In this document: in pieces, positions 23,516 through 31,778 of the stretch
Layout of the letters: the number at the start of each line of letters is the position of its first letter
Position numbering within the stretch: the stretch's first letter is position 1
Assembly: GCA_027055805.1 (NCBI GenBank)
Contig: JALUMR010000081.1
Location: 1-33,382 of the forward strand
Source of the DNA: Campylobacteraceae bacterium
GTDB taxonomy: Bacteria; Campylobacterota; Campylobacteria; Campylobacterales; Sulfurovaceae
DNA length: 33,382 nt
Direction: 5' to 3'
Position numbers and translations under genes: made by a program
The notes under the pieces: model-generated
Database searches by the model: none
The model's input: only the letters and a program-made list of their open reading frames with translations
Told to the model about the DNA's origin: nothing

Positions 23516-23935
23516 TTAGTAGCCAATCTTCTTAGGCTGAACAATATGAACATCAGATATGTTATCACGCTCAATACGACCAGAAACGATTTTGGTCTCA
23601 CCCTCAAATACAGCATTAGGCTCAATAATAATGTTGTTTACTTTAACATCACCATAGACTTTACCATAAGGCATAATGTCTATTACTTCACCTATATAAT
23701 TACCACGAAACTCCCCAGAAACCAATAACTTTTGGGCTTGAATTTCACCCGTTACGCGTCCACTTTTCCCTACAACTACTTCACTTTGTGAAATAATATT
23801 TCCCTCAAAGTCTCCGTTTAAAAGAATGTTACCTTCACAACGAATCTCACCTTTAATAGAAGTACCTGGAGTAATAATACTCGCTGAACTAATAGGAGCT
23901 GCTTTTTTCTTTTTCTTTCTACCAAAAAATGCCAT
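23516..23935 (-). CDS. ccmA: Bactofilin (CcmA-like cell-shape protein)
   Basis: Bactofilins polymerise without nucleotide into cytoskeletal filaments at the inner membrane. The 139 aa product has a basic N-terminus (FFGRKKKKKAAP), then the repeating short-strand DUF583 beta-helix (about 18-120: TSIKGEIRCEGNILLNG, GRVTGEIQAQKLLVSG, GKVYGDVKVNNIIIEPN in parts), then a short tail. RBS AAAGGAA supports ATG-23935. In H. pylori ccmA sits between mfd and the M23 peptidase genes csd1/csd2 ahead of folC; here mfd and folC are kept on either side, but no peptidase gene lies between, so its usual partner, if any, is elsewhere. Confidence 0.93.
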   Translation of the reverse strand: MAFFGRKKKKKAAPISSASIITPGTSIKGEIRCEGNILLNGDFEGNIISQSEVVVGKSGRVTGEIQAQKLLVSGEFRGNYIGEVIDIMPYGKVYGDVKVNNIIIEPNAVFEGETKIVSGRIERDNISDVHIVQPKKIGY

Positions 23936-23981
23936 CTTTATTCCTTTGAAATACTTAGTACATAAGTATTATATCCAATAT

Positions 23982-25157
23982 TTATTTGTTTTTAAAGTTA
24001 AAGTCAATCTTCTTTAAAAATGCTTCTACCACATAAAAAGAGCCAAAAACAAAATAGCTTTCATTCTTGTTGAGACCATCAAAACTTTTATAGGTTATAT
24101 CTAGTTTATTTAAAACCTCTTTTAAATGTTCTTTTTTTAAAGCTCTTTGAGTTTGAATGTGTATTATTTCAACACATTTTATTTTATCTTTAAACTCTAG
24201 TAGTATAGATTCATACGCTTTATCTTCTAAAGTATTATAGACTAAAATAATTTTCTTATCTTTATACTTATTTTTTAATGCTTTACTTAAAGCTTTAGCA
24301 CCAAGTAAATTATGCCCTACATCTATGGTTACATTTGGGAGGAGTTGATAAAAACGACCAAAAAGCACAACTTTTTTTAAATCTTCTAAATTATAGGTCA
24401 ACTTTAAAATATCCAATGCTCTCACAGCCAACTTTGCATTTTCATACAAATAATCAGCCCAACCCAAAGATTCAGTAACTTCCAACAACTCTTTAAAAGG
24501 TTTATTCTCTACCTTATGAACAACAGCCTCTTTTTCTTTAGCCACTTCATCAGCAAGAAAATAAACCTCATCATAAACCTGTAAGCCTAAAACAACTTCC
24601 TTCTCTATCGAGTTCAGTTTTGTCCTAGCTATACTCTCTATGCTATCACCCAAAAAATCTTGATGGTCAAATCCTATGGGAGTAATAACAGAGAGTGCTT
24701 TAGAGCAGACATTTGTTGCATCAAACTCTCCACCAAGCCCAGCTTCTAGTACCATGACATCTAACTTTTCCATTGCTACAAAAGCCAAAAGTGTCGTATA
24801 CTCAAAATAGCTCAAGCTCTCTGACATCTCTTGCCCTAAAATGGCATAGAGTTTTCTATGAGCCTCTTCTAGCTCCTCATCTGAACTATCTTTTCCCTCT
24901 AACCAAATTCGCTCATTAAACTTCATAATATGAGGTGAAGAGAAATGCCCTACTCTTTTTCCTGCTTCATGCAAAAGTGTCGCCATAATTCGACCTGTAC
25001 TTCCCTTTCCATTGGTTCCCACTACATGAATGGTCAGAGGTTGTTCTATATGGGGGTTAAGTAGTGCATAAGCCTTATGTACACGCTCATGGTCTATCTC
25101 TTTATAGTAAAGAGGTTTATTTGTTATAAACGCTTCAAATGATGGATTATTTTTCAT
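23982..25157 (-). CDS. folC: Dihydrofolate/folylpolyglutamate synthase
   Basis: FolC adds glutamate to dihydropteroate and to folates, using ATP. ATG-25157 (391 aa) is preferred to the ORF-track start at 25202, because the family fold starts at PSFEAFI and the upstream residues lie inside the lptE 3' region. Motifs: P-loop VVGTNGKGSTG, HFSSPHIMKFNERI, EAGLGGEFDATN, the metal region GFDHQDFLGDSIESIA with a following lysine (TKLNSI instead of the usual EKAGII, as I recall from other Campylobacterota), and a C-terminal Mur-ligase domain with DVGHNLLGAKAL. It overlaps lptE by 11 nt, so the two are coupled. Confidence 0.93.
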   Translation of the reverse strand: MKNNPSFEAFITNKPLYYKEIDHERVHKAYALLNPHIEQPLTIHVVGTNGKGSTGRIMATLLHEAGKRVGHFSSPHIMKFNERIWLEGKDSSDEELEEAHRKLYAILGQEMSESLSYFEYTTLLAFVAMEKLDVMVLEAGLGGEFDATNVCSKALSVITPIGFDHQDFLGDSIESIARTKLNSIEKEVVLGLQVYDEVYFLADEVAKEKEAVVHKVENKPFKELLEVTESLGWADYLYENAKLAVRALDILKLTYNLEDLKKVVLFGRFYQLLPNVTIDVGHNLLGAKALSKALKNKYKDKKIILVYNTLEDKAYESILLEFKDKIKCVEIIHIQTQRALKKEHLKEVLNKLDITYKSFDGLNKNESYFVFGSFYVVEAFLKKIDFNFKNK

Positions 25158-25680
25158 TAAGCAAAAGCCCTTTAGCAGAAAGATAGGTGATAAACTGGTC
25201 AAGTGCTTTTATAGAACCATTCTCTATGGCTTTAAAGCGTAAATCATTAGAGATAATAGCAGAGGGACGAATAGGAAACTCATAACGACCAACTATCTGA
25301 CGCTTCTCCTTAACCTTACCTTTTATAAATGTAAATCCTAAAGTTATATTGGCTTGATAATAAACCACATAACCATTTTTATTGTATTGCAGTGGTACAA
25401 AATGAATGTTATCATACGCCACATAAATACTACTATCAGCATGTTTTTTTCGAGTTGCTTTACTTTTCAAACGTGTATAGAGTGCTTGGTTTAAAGCATC
25501 TTTAATCAACACAGCATTTTCAGGGTCAGAGAGTGAAACCTCAACTTCTGTATAGACTTTTTCACCTATAATTTTCTTTGTATAGTGTGATGATGGTTTA
25601 TACCCACAAGAAGTTAAAAGTAGTATTGCTACGGTTAACTTAAGTGGTAGTAAATAGTGAATTGTGAATAGTTTTTTCAT
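25147..25680 (-). CDS. lptE: LPS-assembly lipoprotein LptE
   Basis: LptE plugs the LptD barrel that places LPS in the outer membrane. The 177 aa product has a lipoprotein signal with lipobox LLTSC (lipidated C25) followed by GYKPSS, the usual CGY(x)L/P-type LptE opening. The mature domain has the alternating alpha/beta pattern: VYTEVEVSLSDPEN, LIKDALNQALYTRL, SIYVAYDNIHF, ANITLGFTF and a long final helix. In H. pylori the equivalent gene (HP1546) lies between folC and leuS; leuS is not present here. The assignment rests on the signal, length and position; confidence is moderate because LptE sequences are poorly conserved. Confidence 0.78.
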   Translation of the reverse strand: MKKLFTIHYLLPLKLTVAILLLTSCGYKPSSHYTKKIIGEKVYTEVEVSLSDPENAVLIKDALNQALYTRLKSKATRKKHADSSIYVAYDNIHFVPLQYNKNGYVVYYQANITLGFTFIKGKVKEKRQIVGRYEFPIRPSAIISNDLRFKAIENGSIKALDQFITYLSAKGLLLNEK

Positions 25681-25796
25681 GGATGGATTATAGCATAACT
25701 CCCGTTTGATTTTAAATGATGTTATATCTTAACCACAGGAATTCAAGTTTAATAACCCAATAAGATATAAGTCCAAAAAATAAAATGTAATCAGTG

Positions 25797-25840
25797 TTTA
25801 CATTTAAGCTTTTGTATGTTAACATTGTTCACATACAAAA
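25797..25840 (+). promoter_or_regulatory. Promoter with operator-like palindrome for the LolA-like/MMPL operon
   Basis: TTTACA (25797-25802), 17 nt, TAACAT (25820-25825) form a plausible sigma-70 promoter. The -10 box lies in the 11-nt centre of a perfect 10-bp inverted repeat TTTTGTATGT/ACATACAAAA (25810-25819 and 25831-25840). A protein bound there would block polymerase. The promoter strength and the regulator are inferred; the repeat is exact. Confidence 0.6.
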
Positions 25841-25857
25841 AATAAAAAGGCAAAAAA

Positions 25858-26604
25858 ATGAAAAAACTACTACTCTTAACCACACTAACAGCCTCTCTCT
25901 TTGCCATGAGTTCTGAAGAGGTTGCTAAAAAATCGTATGATGTTGTAAGTGGGTACAAAAGCTCTCTTTCTAAAACTACCATGATTTTGAAAAATGCCCA
26001 GGGTGTTGAAAATGTACGAAAGCTAGAGATAAAAAAGATAGAGGGAGCAGATGGGGACAAGTCACTTTTGAACTTTCTCTACCCTGATGACCTAAAAGAT
26101 ACCAAACTTCTTAGTTACGAGGTAATCGGTGGAGATGACAAGCAGTGGCTCTATTTGCCATCTCTTAAACGCATAAAGAGAATCAGCTCACGCAATAAAT
26201 CGGGTTCATTTATGGCGAGTGAGTTCTCTTATGAAGATATCTCTTCTCAAAACTACAAAAACTACAGTTACACTGGTGAAGCCCAAGAGGTGACCAAAGA
26301 TGGTGTGAACTATTACAAAATAACAAGAACCCCTATAGATGCCAACAGTGGTTACTCTAAACAGGTTATTTGGATAGAAAAACCGACGCTTTTAGTAAAG
26401 TATGGTGAGTATTATGACAAACAGAACAGACTTTTAAAAAAGATAAATTTTACAGCGTATAAAGAGATAGACGGGATTCAACGTGTGGTTAAAATTGTCA
26501 TAGAAAACGTACAAAACAAAAAGAGTTCCTCTTTGGAGTGGGATGAAGATGCGATTAATGCAAACATTAGTGCTTCACAACTCTCTAAACGAGCATTGAA
26601 ATAG
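25858..26604 (+). CDS. LolA-like outer-membrane lipoprotein-sorting protein
   Basis: The 248 aa protein has a classic signal peptide (MKKLLLLTTLTASLFA, cleaved before MSSEE) and an antiparallel-beta mature domain of the LolA-like (YP-type, 'outer membrane lipoprotein-sorting') family: MILKNAQGVENVRKLEI, LLNFLYPDDLKDTKLL, WLYLPSLKRIKRISSRNKSGSFMASEFSYEDI (in parts), WIEKPTLLVKYGEYYD. The family is usually paired with an RND/MMPL transporter, as here: the next gene starts 5 nt after the stop. It probably carries the transporter's lipid or lipoprotein cargo across the periplasm. The start is fixed by the signal peptide and AAAAGG upstream. It is distinct from the housekeeping LolA, which is not seen in this window. 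Confidence 0.85.
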   Translation: MKKLLLLTTLTASLFAMSSEEVAKKSYDVVSGYKSSLSKTTMILKNAQGVENVRKLEIKKIEGADGDKSLLNFLYPDDLKDTKLLSYEVIGGDDKQWLYLPSLKRIKRISSRNKSGSFMASEFSYEDISSQNYKNYSYTGEAQEVTKDGVNYYKITRTPIDANSGYSKQVIWIEKPTLLVKYGEYYDKQNRLLKKINFTAYKEIDGIQRVVKIVIENVQNKKSSSLEWDEDAINANISASQLSKRALK

Positions 26605-26609
26605 TTGTT

Positions 26610-28865
26610 ATGAGACGATACATAGAGTTTTTAGACCAGCATAAAACAAAGCTTCTGATATTGATAACCATGCTTGTGGTACTGCTTTCAATATCGTTAA
26701 AAGATTTAGCCTTTGAGGGGAGTTACCGTATATGGTTTGACCCCTCTAGTAAAATCATGAAAGATTACGACAAGTTTCGCTCTACCTTTAGTGGAGATGA
26801 TACCTTTATAGTCGCTTTTGAGGACAAAGAGGGAATATTTCGAGAGAAACCCATTACCACCATTTTGGAGTTAACCCAAAAGTTTAAAATGATAGATGGC
26901 GTACAAAAAGTAAACTCTCTTACCAACTACCAACAGATACGCAGTGAAGATGACGATGTGATGGTGGAGGATTTTATCTACGATAGCAAAGAGGATTTAA
27001 AAGCTAAAAAGCAGATTGCCACACATGACAAACTCATACTTCATCAGCTCATAAATGACGATGCCACGGCTACCATGATAGCCGTTAAACTCGCCTCTTC
27101 GGTCGGTGCAGATGAAGAGGTCAACCTCTATGTTATGAAACAGTTAGAGCAGATACGCGATGAATATGAAGCCAAGACAGGCTACACCTTTTACATCTCT
27201 GGGCTTTCAGCCATCACAGCATCACTGGTCAATGTTGCCGTACATGATGCGTTGGTACTTATACCTCTTGCAGTTGTTATTGTTGTGGTCTTACTCTTTC
27301 TCCTCTTTAGAGACCCTATTGGTGTTGCTGTTCCTGCAGTGGTAATTGTCTTTACTTTTTTATTGGTACTCAGTATGCAGATGCTTTTAGGGCATAAGCT
27401 TAACAACTTTACGGTAAACATCCCCTCTTTTATAGCAGCCATTGCCATAGCTGACTCCATGCACCTCTTTTTAGCATGGGTCTACTACAAAACAAAAAAG
27501 ATAACAAATAAAGAGGCTGTTTACTTAGCTCTTAAAAATAACTTTATGCCCATTGCCATGACTTCAATAACCACGGCAATTGGTTTTGCAACTTTAAGCA
27601 TTAGTGCTATTGAGCCTATTGCCACTTTGGGAATTGCCATTACGGCTGGGGCATTAATCGCTTTTTTGTTAAGCATATCACTTGTTCCTGCCATACTTCT
27701 GATACTTAATGATGAGTACAAAATCAAACCTATTAAGTTTTTAAATCTCATTCATAGCAAAGGGTATGGGGCATTTATAGTACGACATGACAAACAGATA
27801 GTTTTAGGTTTTACGTTTGTTATGCTTGTGATTGGCTATGGGTTAACGAACCTTAAAGTAGACAGCAACAGCATTAAATACTTTGACAAAACAACCACAG
27901 TACGCAGTGGAAGTGAGTTTGTAGAAGAGAAACTCTCAGGGTCGATGATATATGAAATCATTTTAGACTCTACCAAAAAAGAGGGAGCGAAATCTCCTGC
28001 ATTTCTCAACAAAATTGTCGAGTTTGAAAAGGTATTGCTAGAGAGATACCCCAACATTACCTTTACAACTTCACTCAAAGACATTGTTGAACGAATGCAC
28101 AAAGTTTTAGATAAAAACGCAACAACAGCTCTGCCAAATAGTAAAAATGCAGTAGCCCAATACCTACTACTCTACTCCATGAGCCTACCCCAAGGCATGG
28201 AGCTTAATGACAAGATAGACACCCAAGAGCGTTACTTACGACTGAGCATCAACAGCAATATTCAAGACACTTCTAAAGATTTGGAGATGATAGATTGGAT
28301 AGACAACTGGTGGGAGAAAAACACCGACTATCTGGCGACTGTACAGGGGCAAACTTCCATCTTTGCCTATATGCAAAGTAGCGTCATGGATACCCTTTTA
28401 CTCTCCATATCGGCTACTTTGGTACTTGTTGTTTTTGCCATGTTTTTTATCTTTAAAAACATAAAGATGTTATGGATATTTATCTTACCAAACATCGCTC
28501 CAATCTTACTCGTAGGTGGAGTCATGGGCTATTTGGGACGCAGTGTAGACATTGGGGTAGCCATTTCGGCCTCTGTCATTTTAGGGATTGCAGTCGATGA
28601 TACCATTCACTTTTTCTCTAAATATTTTCAAGCCATTAAAACCATGAGCTTTGAAGAGAGCATTGACTATGTTATTAGCCACAGTGGTAATGCGATGATA
28701 CTCACTACACTTATTTTGAGCTTTACTTTTTCTGTTTTTGCTGTGAGTAGTTTTGTGCCAAATGTTAACTTTGCCATTGTGACGGTTGTGGCTCTAAATA
28801 TTGCGTTGTTATTGGATTTGGTGCTGTTACCTGCTTTGTTGAGTCTGTTTTATGGTAAAAAGTAG
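26610..28865 (+). CDS. MMPL/RND-family exporter
   Basis: The 751 aa inner-membrane protein has two repeats of the RND fold: TM1 (about 13-30), a periplasmic loop (about 31-200), TM2-6 (about 205-365), TM7 (about 395-412), a second loop (about 413-590) and TM8-12 (about 595-750). Family motifs are IADSMHLFLAW (near 280) in the first half and GIAVDDTIHFFSKYF (near 660) in the second, the acidic residues that carry protons. It is about 300 residues shorter than AcrB-type pumps and matches the hydrophobe/lipid exporter (MMPL) group. The LolA-like gene ahead suggests lipid or lipoprotein traffic. The 3' end overlaps cbiB on the other strand by 16 nt. Confidence 0.9.
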   Translation: MRRYIEFLDQHKTKLLILITMLVVLLSISLKDLAFEGSYRIWFDPSSKIMKDYDKFRSTFSGDDTFIVAFEDKEGIFREKPITTILELTQKFKMIDGVQKVNSLTNYQQIRSEDDDVMVEDFIYDSKEDLKAKKQIATHDKLILHQLINDDATATMIAVKLASSVGADEEVNLYVMKQLEQIRDEYEAKTGYTFYISGLSAITASLVNVAVHDALVLIPLAVVIVVVLLFLLFRDPIGVAVPAVVIVFTFLLVLSMQMLLGHKLNNFTVNIPSFIAAIAIADSMHLFLAWVYYKTKKITNKEAVYLALKNNFMPIAMTSITTAIGFATLSISAIEPIATLGIAITAGALIAFLLSISLVPAILLILNDEYKIKPIKFLNLIHSKGYGAFIVRHDKQIVLGFTFVMLVIGYGLTNLKVDSNSIKYFDKTTTVRSGSEFVEEKLSGSMIYEIILDSTKKEGAKSPAFLNKIVEFEKVLLERYPNITFTTSLKDIVERMHKVLDKNATTALPNSKNAVAQYLLLYSMSLPQGMELNDKIDTQERYLRLSINSNIQDTSKDLEMIDWIDNWWEKNTDYLATVQGQTSIFAYMQSSVMDTLLLSISATLVLVVFAMFFIFKNIKMLWIFILPNIAPILLVGGVMGYLGRSVDIGVAISASVILGIAVDDTIHFFSKYFQAIKTMSFEESIDYVISHSGNAMILTTLILSFTFSVFAVSSFVPNVNFAIVTVVALNIALLLDLVLLPALLSLFYGKK

Positions 28866-29743
28866 ACTATGGGGTACAAACTTGCCACAACCATCAACAC
28901 ATCTAATCGCCATTGAAAAGAGAGGGCTTTTAGGATGTCCTCTGTTTTAATCTCTACCCTACCCTCTCCAAAATAGGCTTTCTTTTTTATCTTCCCAAAA
29001 TAAGAGGTATCACCACCAAGCTTAACACCAATACACAGAGCCATAGCAGAGATGGGGTGACCTGCATTGGGGCTGTCGTGTTTTTTTCCAAAATCATAAA
29101 ACTTTAAAAGTGCATTTTTATCCCAAAAAAGCAGAGCAATTAAAACAGCCGTGATACGTGAGGGGATGTAGTTTGCCACATCATCCAGTATGGCTGAAAA
29201 CTTTCCAAACTTCTCGTAGCGTTTATTTCGGTAGCCTACCATAGAGTCTAGGGTATTGATGGCTTTGTACACAAACGCCCCCTCCAAACCAAAAATTATT
29301 AGGTAAAAAAGAGGAGCAATCACTCCATCACTAAGGTTCTCACCATAGGTCTCTATAGAGGCTTTATTAATGGCTGACGGAGTTAAATATTTGGTATCTC
29401 GGCTAACCAAATATCTGATATTTTCAGGATTGACTATAATATCTTTAACCGACACATAGAGCATCTTAGCAGAAATAGTTGTTGAAGCAACAATAGCAAA
29501 AAGTAGCGTTTGTATATAGATATTAGGCATGTAGCCCATATAAAGTGCTATAGAGTGAACAATAAAAAAGGTTATGAGCATAAGCGTAATGGTTAACAAA
29601 GCTCCACGAAACACATTGTCTTTATAGAACTTCTCTTCAAACCATTTGATGTAGTCTCCCATAAAAACTACAGGGTGCTTCATGGGAAACTCACCAAAAA
29701 CTCTGTCTATTATATAGGCAATCAGTCCAACTTCAAGATACAC
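28850..29743 (-). CDS. cbiB: Adenosylcobinamide-phosphate synthase CbiB/CobD
   Basis: CbiB joins aminopropanol (or its phosphate) to adenosylcobyric acid, a late step of vitamin B12 synthesis, in the inner membrane. The 297 aa protein has several membrane segments (about 44-66, 75-97, 150-165, 275-295) and the family signatures RVFGEFPMKHPVVFMG, TPSAINKASIETYGENLSDGVIAPLFY (in parts) and SPNAGHPISAMA. The start is GTG-29743 with GAGAGGAT about 9 nt upstream. It overlaps cobQ by 11 nt and is thus its partner in a two-gene unit. The 3' end runs 16 nt into the convergent MMPL gene. Confidence 0.93.
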   Translation of the reverse strand: MYLEVGLIAYIIDRVFGEFPMKHPVVFMGDYIKWFEEKFYKDNVFRGALLTITLMLITFFIVHSIALYMGYMPNIYIQTLLFAIVASTTISAKMLYVSVKDIIVNPENIRYLVSRDTKYLTPSAINKASIETYGENLSDGVIAPLFYLIIFGLEGAFVYKAINTLDSMVGYRNKRYEKFGKFSAILDDVANYIPSRITAVLIALLFWDKNALLKFYDFGKKHDSPNAGHPISAMALCIGVKLGGDTSYFGKIKKKAYFGEGRVEIKTEDILKALSFQWRLDVLMVVASLYPIVYFLP

Positions 29744-31070
29744 TTTTAATTATCCTCTCTACATCTAGTCGCTCTTTCATGCTCTCTACAAACTTCTCAA
29801 TGGTCTCTTTTTTATAGCATTCAAACACCTTATCATCAAACAGAGCATGAACAAAAGTACCTTTAATGTTCCCTTTTTCATAAGAGAGAGGGTACTTTTG
29901 GCTCACTCCATGATGAATCTCAAACCCTTTAACCTTATTACCAAATAGAGTGTATTCACCTCTTTTAACTATCTTCTCTTTTTGAAAAATAATATCATCA
30001 TCAATAAAGCCTAAGCCCTCAATGCAAGTCTGCGTTGACTCAATTTCATCTGCATCAATAAGCTTCTCAAACATCATCTCATACCCTCCACATATGCCTA
30101 AAATATCTGTTTTAGTTTTTTTTAGTTTTTCAAACAGCCCCATCTCTTTTAGCCACTGTAAATCTTTTATAACCAGTTTAGAGCCTGGCAAAATTATCTG
30201 CTCAAAGTTATCTAGGTTAATGTTGGTACAAATAAACTCTAAAGCAATATTTTCATTGGCAATTAGAGCTTCAAAATCATTATAGTTACTCATGGTAGGA
30301 TAGGCAATCACCCCTATGCGTTTAGCGTTAGGTTTACTAATTTGTTGGTAGTTCATAAGGCTTTGAGAATCTTCAAACCCTAAGTTAAAGGGAATATAGG
30401 GAAGCACTCCCAAAACAGGAATATTAAACTCCTCTTCTATAATACGAATCCCCTCATCAAAAAGTGTCAAGTCACCTCTAAATTTATTGACAATTACCCC
30501 TATGACATTCTCTCTTAGTTGTTTGGGAAGCAGATTATAAACGCCCCAAATGGAAGCAAAAACACCTCCTTTTTCAATGTCTGCTACCAAGATAATTTTG
30601 GTATTAAACTCAGTGGCTATATAGATGTTCGAGAGGTCTTTACTCATTAGGTTCAGCTCTACAGGACTACCTGCCCCCTCTGCCACGACACAATCATAAC
30701 GATTATCAAGATACTCAAATGCCTCTTTAACAGCAGGTTTTAGTGTGTCCAAATCACGATAATACTCACGAACGTCTTTGTCTTCAACCACTTTTCCATT
30801 GACAATAAGCGAAGCAGAACTCTTTCTACCTGATTTTAGTAAAATGGGATTGATATGGTAAGAGGTTGGAACACTCACAGCCCCTGCTTGAAAGTGTTGT
30901 GCTACCGATATTTCACTAGCATCATCTGCTACCATAGCGTTATTAGAGACATTTTGTGCTTTAAATGGAGTTACAGAGTAGCCTAACTCTTGTATAATTT
31001 TGGCGATGACAAAAGTGATGGTAGATTTTCCTGCATCGCTACTGGTACCGAAGATAGAAATGTTTTTCAA
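29733..31070 (-). CDS. cobQ: Cobyric acid synthase CobQ/CbiP
   Basis: CobQ amidates four side chains of adenosylcobyrinate diamide. An N-terminal dethiobiotin-synthetase-like ATPase domain (about 1-230; IFGTSSDAGKST P-loop, PFKAQNVSNNA, VAEGAGSPVELNL, KGGVFAS) is followed by a class I glutamine amidotransferase domain (about 250-445) with the catalytic Cys in LGICGGYEMM and the His in EIHHG; GTFVHALFDD closes it. At 445 aa it is somewhat shorter than typical CobQ (about 480-510). The start is TTG-31070 with AAGG 6 nt upstream. No cobalamin riboswitch can be recognised in the 327 bp upstream of it. The other B12 genes are not in the window. Confidence 0.93.
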   Translation of the reverse strand: MKNISIFGTSSDAGKSTITFVIAKIIQELGYSVTPFKAQNVSNNAMVADDASEISVAQHFQAGAVSVPTSYHINPILLKSGRKSSASLIVNGKVVEDKDVREYYRDLDTLKPAVKEAFEYLDNRYDCVVAEGAGSPVELNLMSKDLSNIYIATEFNTKIILVADIEKGGVFASIWGVYNLLPKQLRENVIGVIVNKFRGDLTLFDEGIRIIEEEFNIPVLGVLPYIPFNLGFEDSQSLMNYQQISKPNAKRIGVIAYPTMSNYNDFEALIANENIALEFICTNINLDNFEQIILPGSKLVIKDLQWLKEMGLFEKLKKTKTDILGICGGYEMMFEKLIDADEIESTQTCIEGLGFIDDDIIFQKEKIVKRGEYTLFGNKVKGFEIHHGVSQKYPLSYEKGNIKGTFVHALFDDKVFECYKKETIEKFVESMKERLDVERIIKSVS

Positions 31071-31445
31071 GTAGTGCCTTAGAGTAATTTTTTTGGTATT
31101 TTATCGAAATTAAGTAGAATTTTTCCCTACTTCTTCTGCACTTCAATATCACAATGATTCTCTTTAACAAGCATTCTTTTAAAATATAATTTTCATTATA
31201 GTTTATTTCAACTTAATGCAAAATCAAGGGGTCCAAAAAGTCCTTAAAAGTATGATAGTAAAAGATTACAATAATAGATTTTAATCAAAAAGAATGATGA
31301 AATTTTCTTGCTTCTATTGGTAACATAAAATCTTATTCGTGTAATAATAGTGAGTTATTTATACTCACATTACAAAAAGTAGGATATTCTACTTGCAGTG
31401 ATAGAAAATATCTCACTTAAAATTTTAAAAATTAAAGGGGAAACC
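31071..31445. promoter_or_regulatory. Divergent regulatory region between cobQ and oorD with three inverted repeats
   Basis: This 375-bp AT-rich gap holds AAGTAG-9-CTACTT (31112-31132), 42 nt from the cobQ TTG, GTGAGT-7-ACTCAC (31350-31368), and AAGTAG-6-CTACTT (31377-31394), 51 nt from the oorD ATG. The repeated AAGTAG/CTACTT arms on both sides are notable. A -10-like TAATAAT lies at 31342-31348 just before the second repeat. The run between about 31135 and 31340 shows nothing further that I can support: no tRNA, riboswitch or ORF. Confidence 0.45.
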
Positions 31446-31778
31446 ATGGCAGCAATGACAGCTCCTGAGAATACTCCAGTATGGGTTAACACAGCAAGAT
31501 GTAAAGCTTGTGATATTTGTGTTGATGCATGTCCTGCAGGTGTACTCTCTATGCAACAAGAACCAACATCAACTTTAGGTGCGATGATTAGTGTAATCGC
31601 TCCTGATTCATGTATTGGATGTAATGAGTGTGAACTTTCATGTCCAGATTTTGCTATTTATGTGGCAACAAAAAAAGAGTTTAAGTTTGCTAAATTGACA
31701 GACAGTTCAAAGTCAAGACAAGAAGCAATTGAAAACAATGGGTATAGATTACCTGTAGATTATAAGGAGGCTAACTAA
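31446..31778 (+). CDS. oorD: 2-oxoglutarate:ferredoxin oxidoreductase, delta (ferredoxin-like) subunit
   Basis: OorD carries two 4Fe-4S clusters and passes electrons between the catalytic subunits and ferredoxin. The 110 aa protein shows CKACDICVDACP and CIGCNECELSCPD, two CxxCxxCxxxCP motifs. ATG-31446 is chosen because AAAGGGGA lies 5 nt upstream; the ORF-track start at 31398 adds 16 unsupported residues. It is the first gene of oorDAB(C), with the oorA ATG directly after its stop and AAGGAGG near 31764. In a reductive TCA cycle the complex fixes CO2 onto succinyl-CoA; in oxidative use it runs the other way. Confidence 0.94.
   Translation: MAAMTAPENTPVWVNTARCKACDICVDACPAGVLSMQQEPTSTLGAMISVIAPDSCIGCNECELSCPDFAIYVATKKEFKFAKLTDSSKSRQEAIENNGYRLPVDYKEAN

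Noticed and set aside
25791-26060. 89-aa minus-strand ORF across the LolA-like start
   Set aside because: It covers the promoter palindrome and the antisense of a clear signal-peptide gene, with no family match I recognise.
31071-31397. Cobalamin riboswitch ahead of cobQ
   Set aside because: I looked on the minus strand for the B12-box and the conserved core and saw neither.
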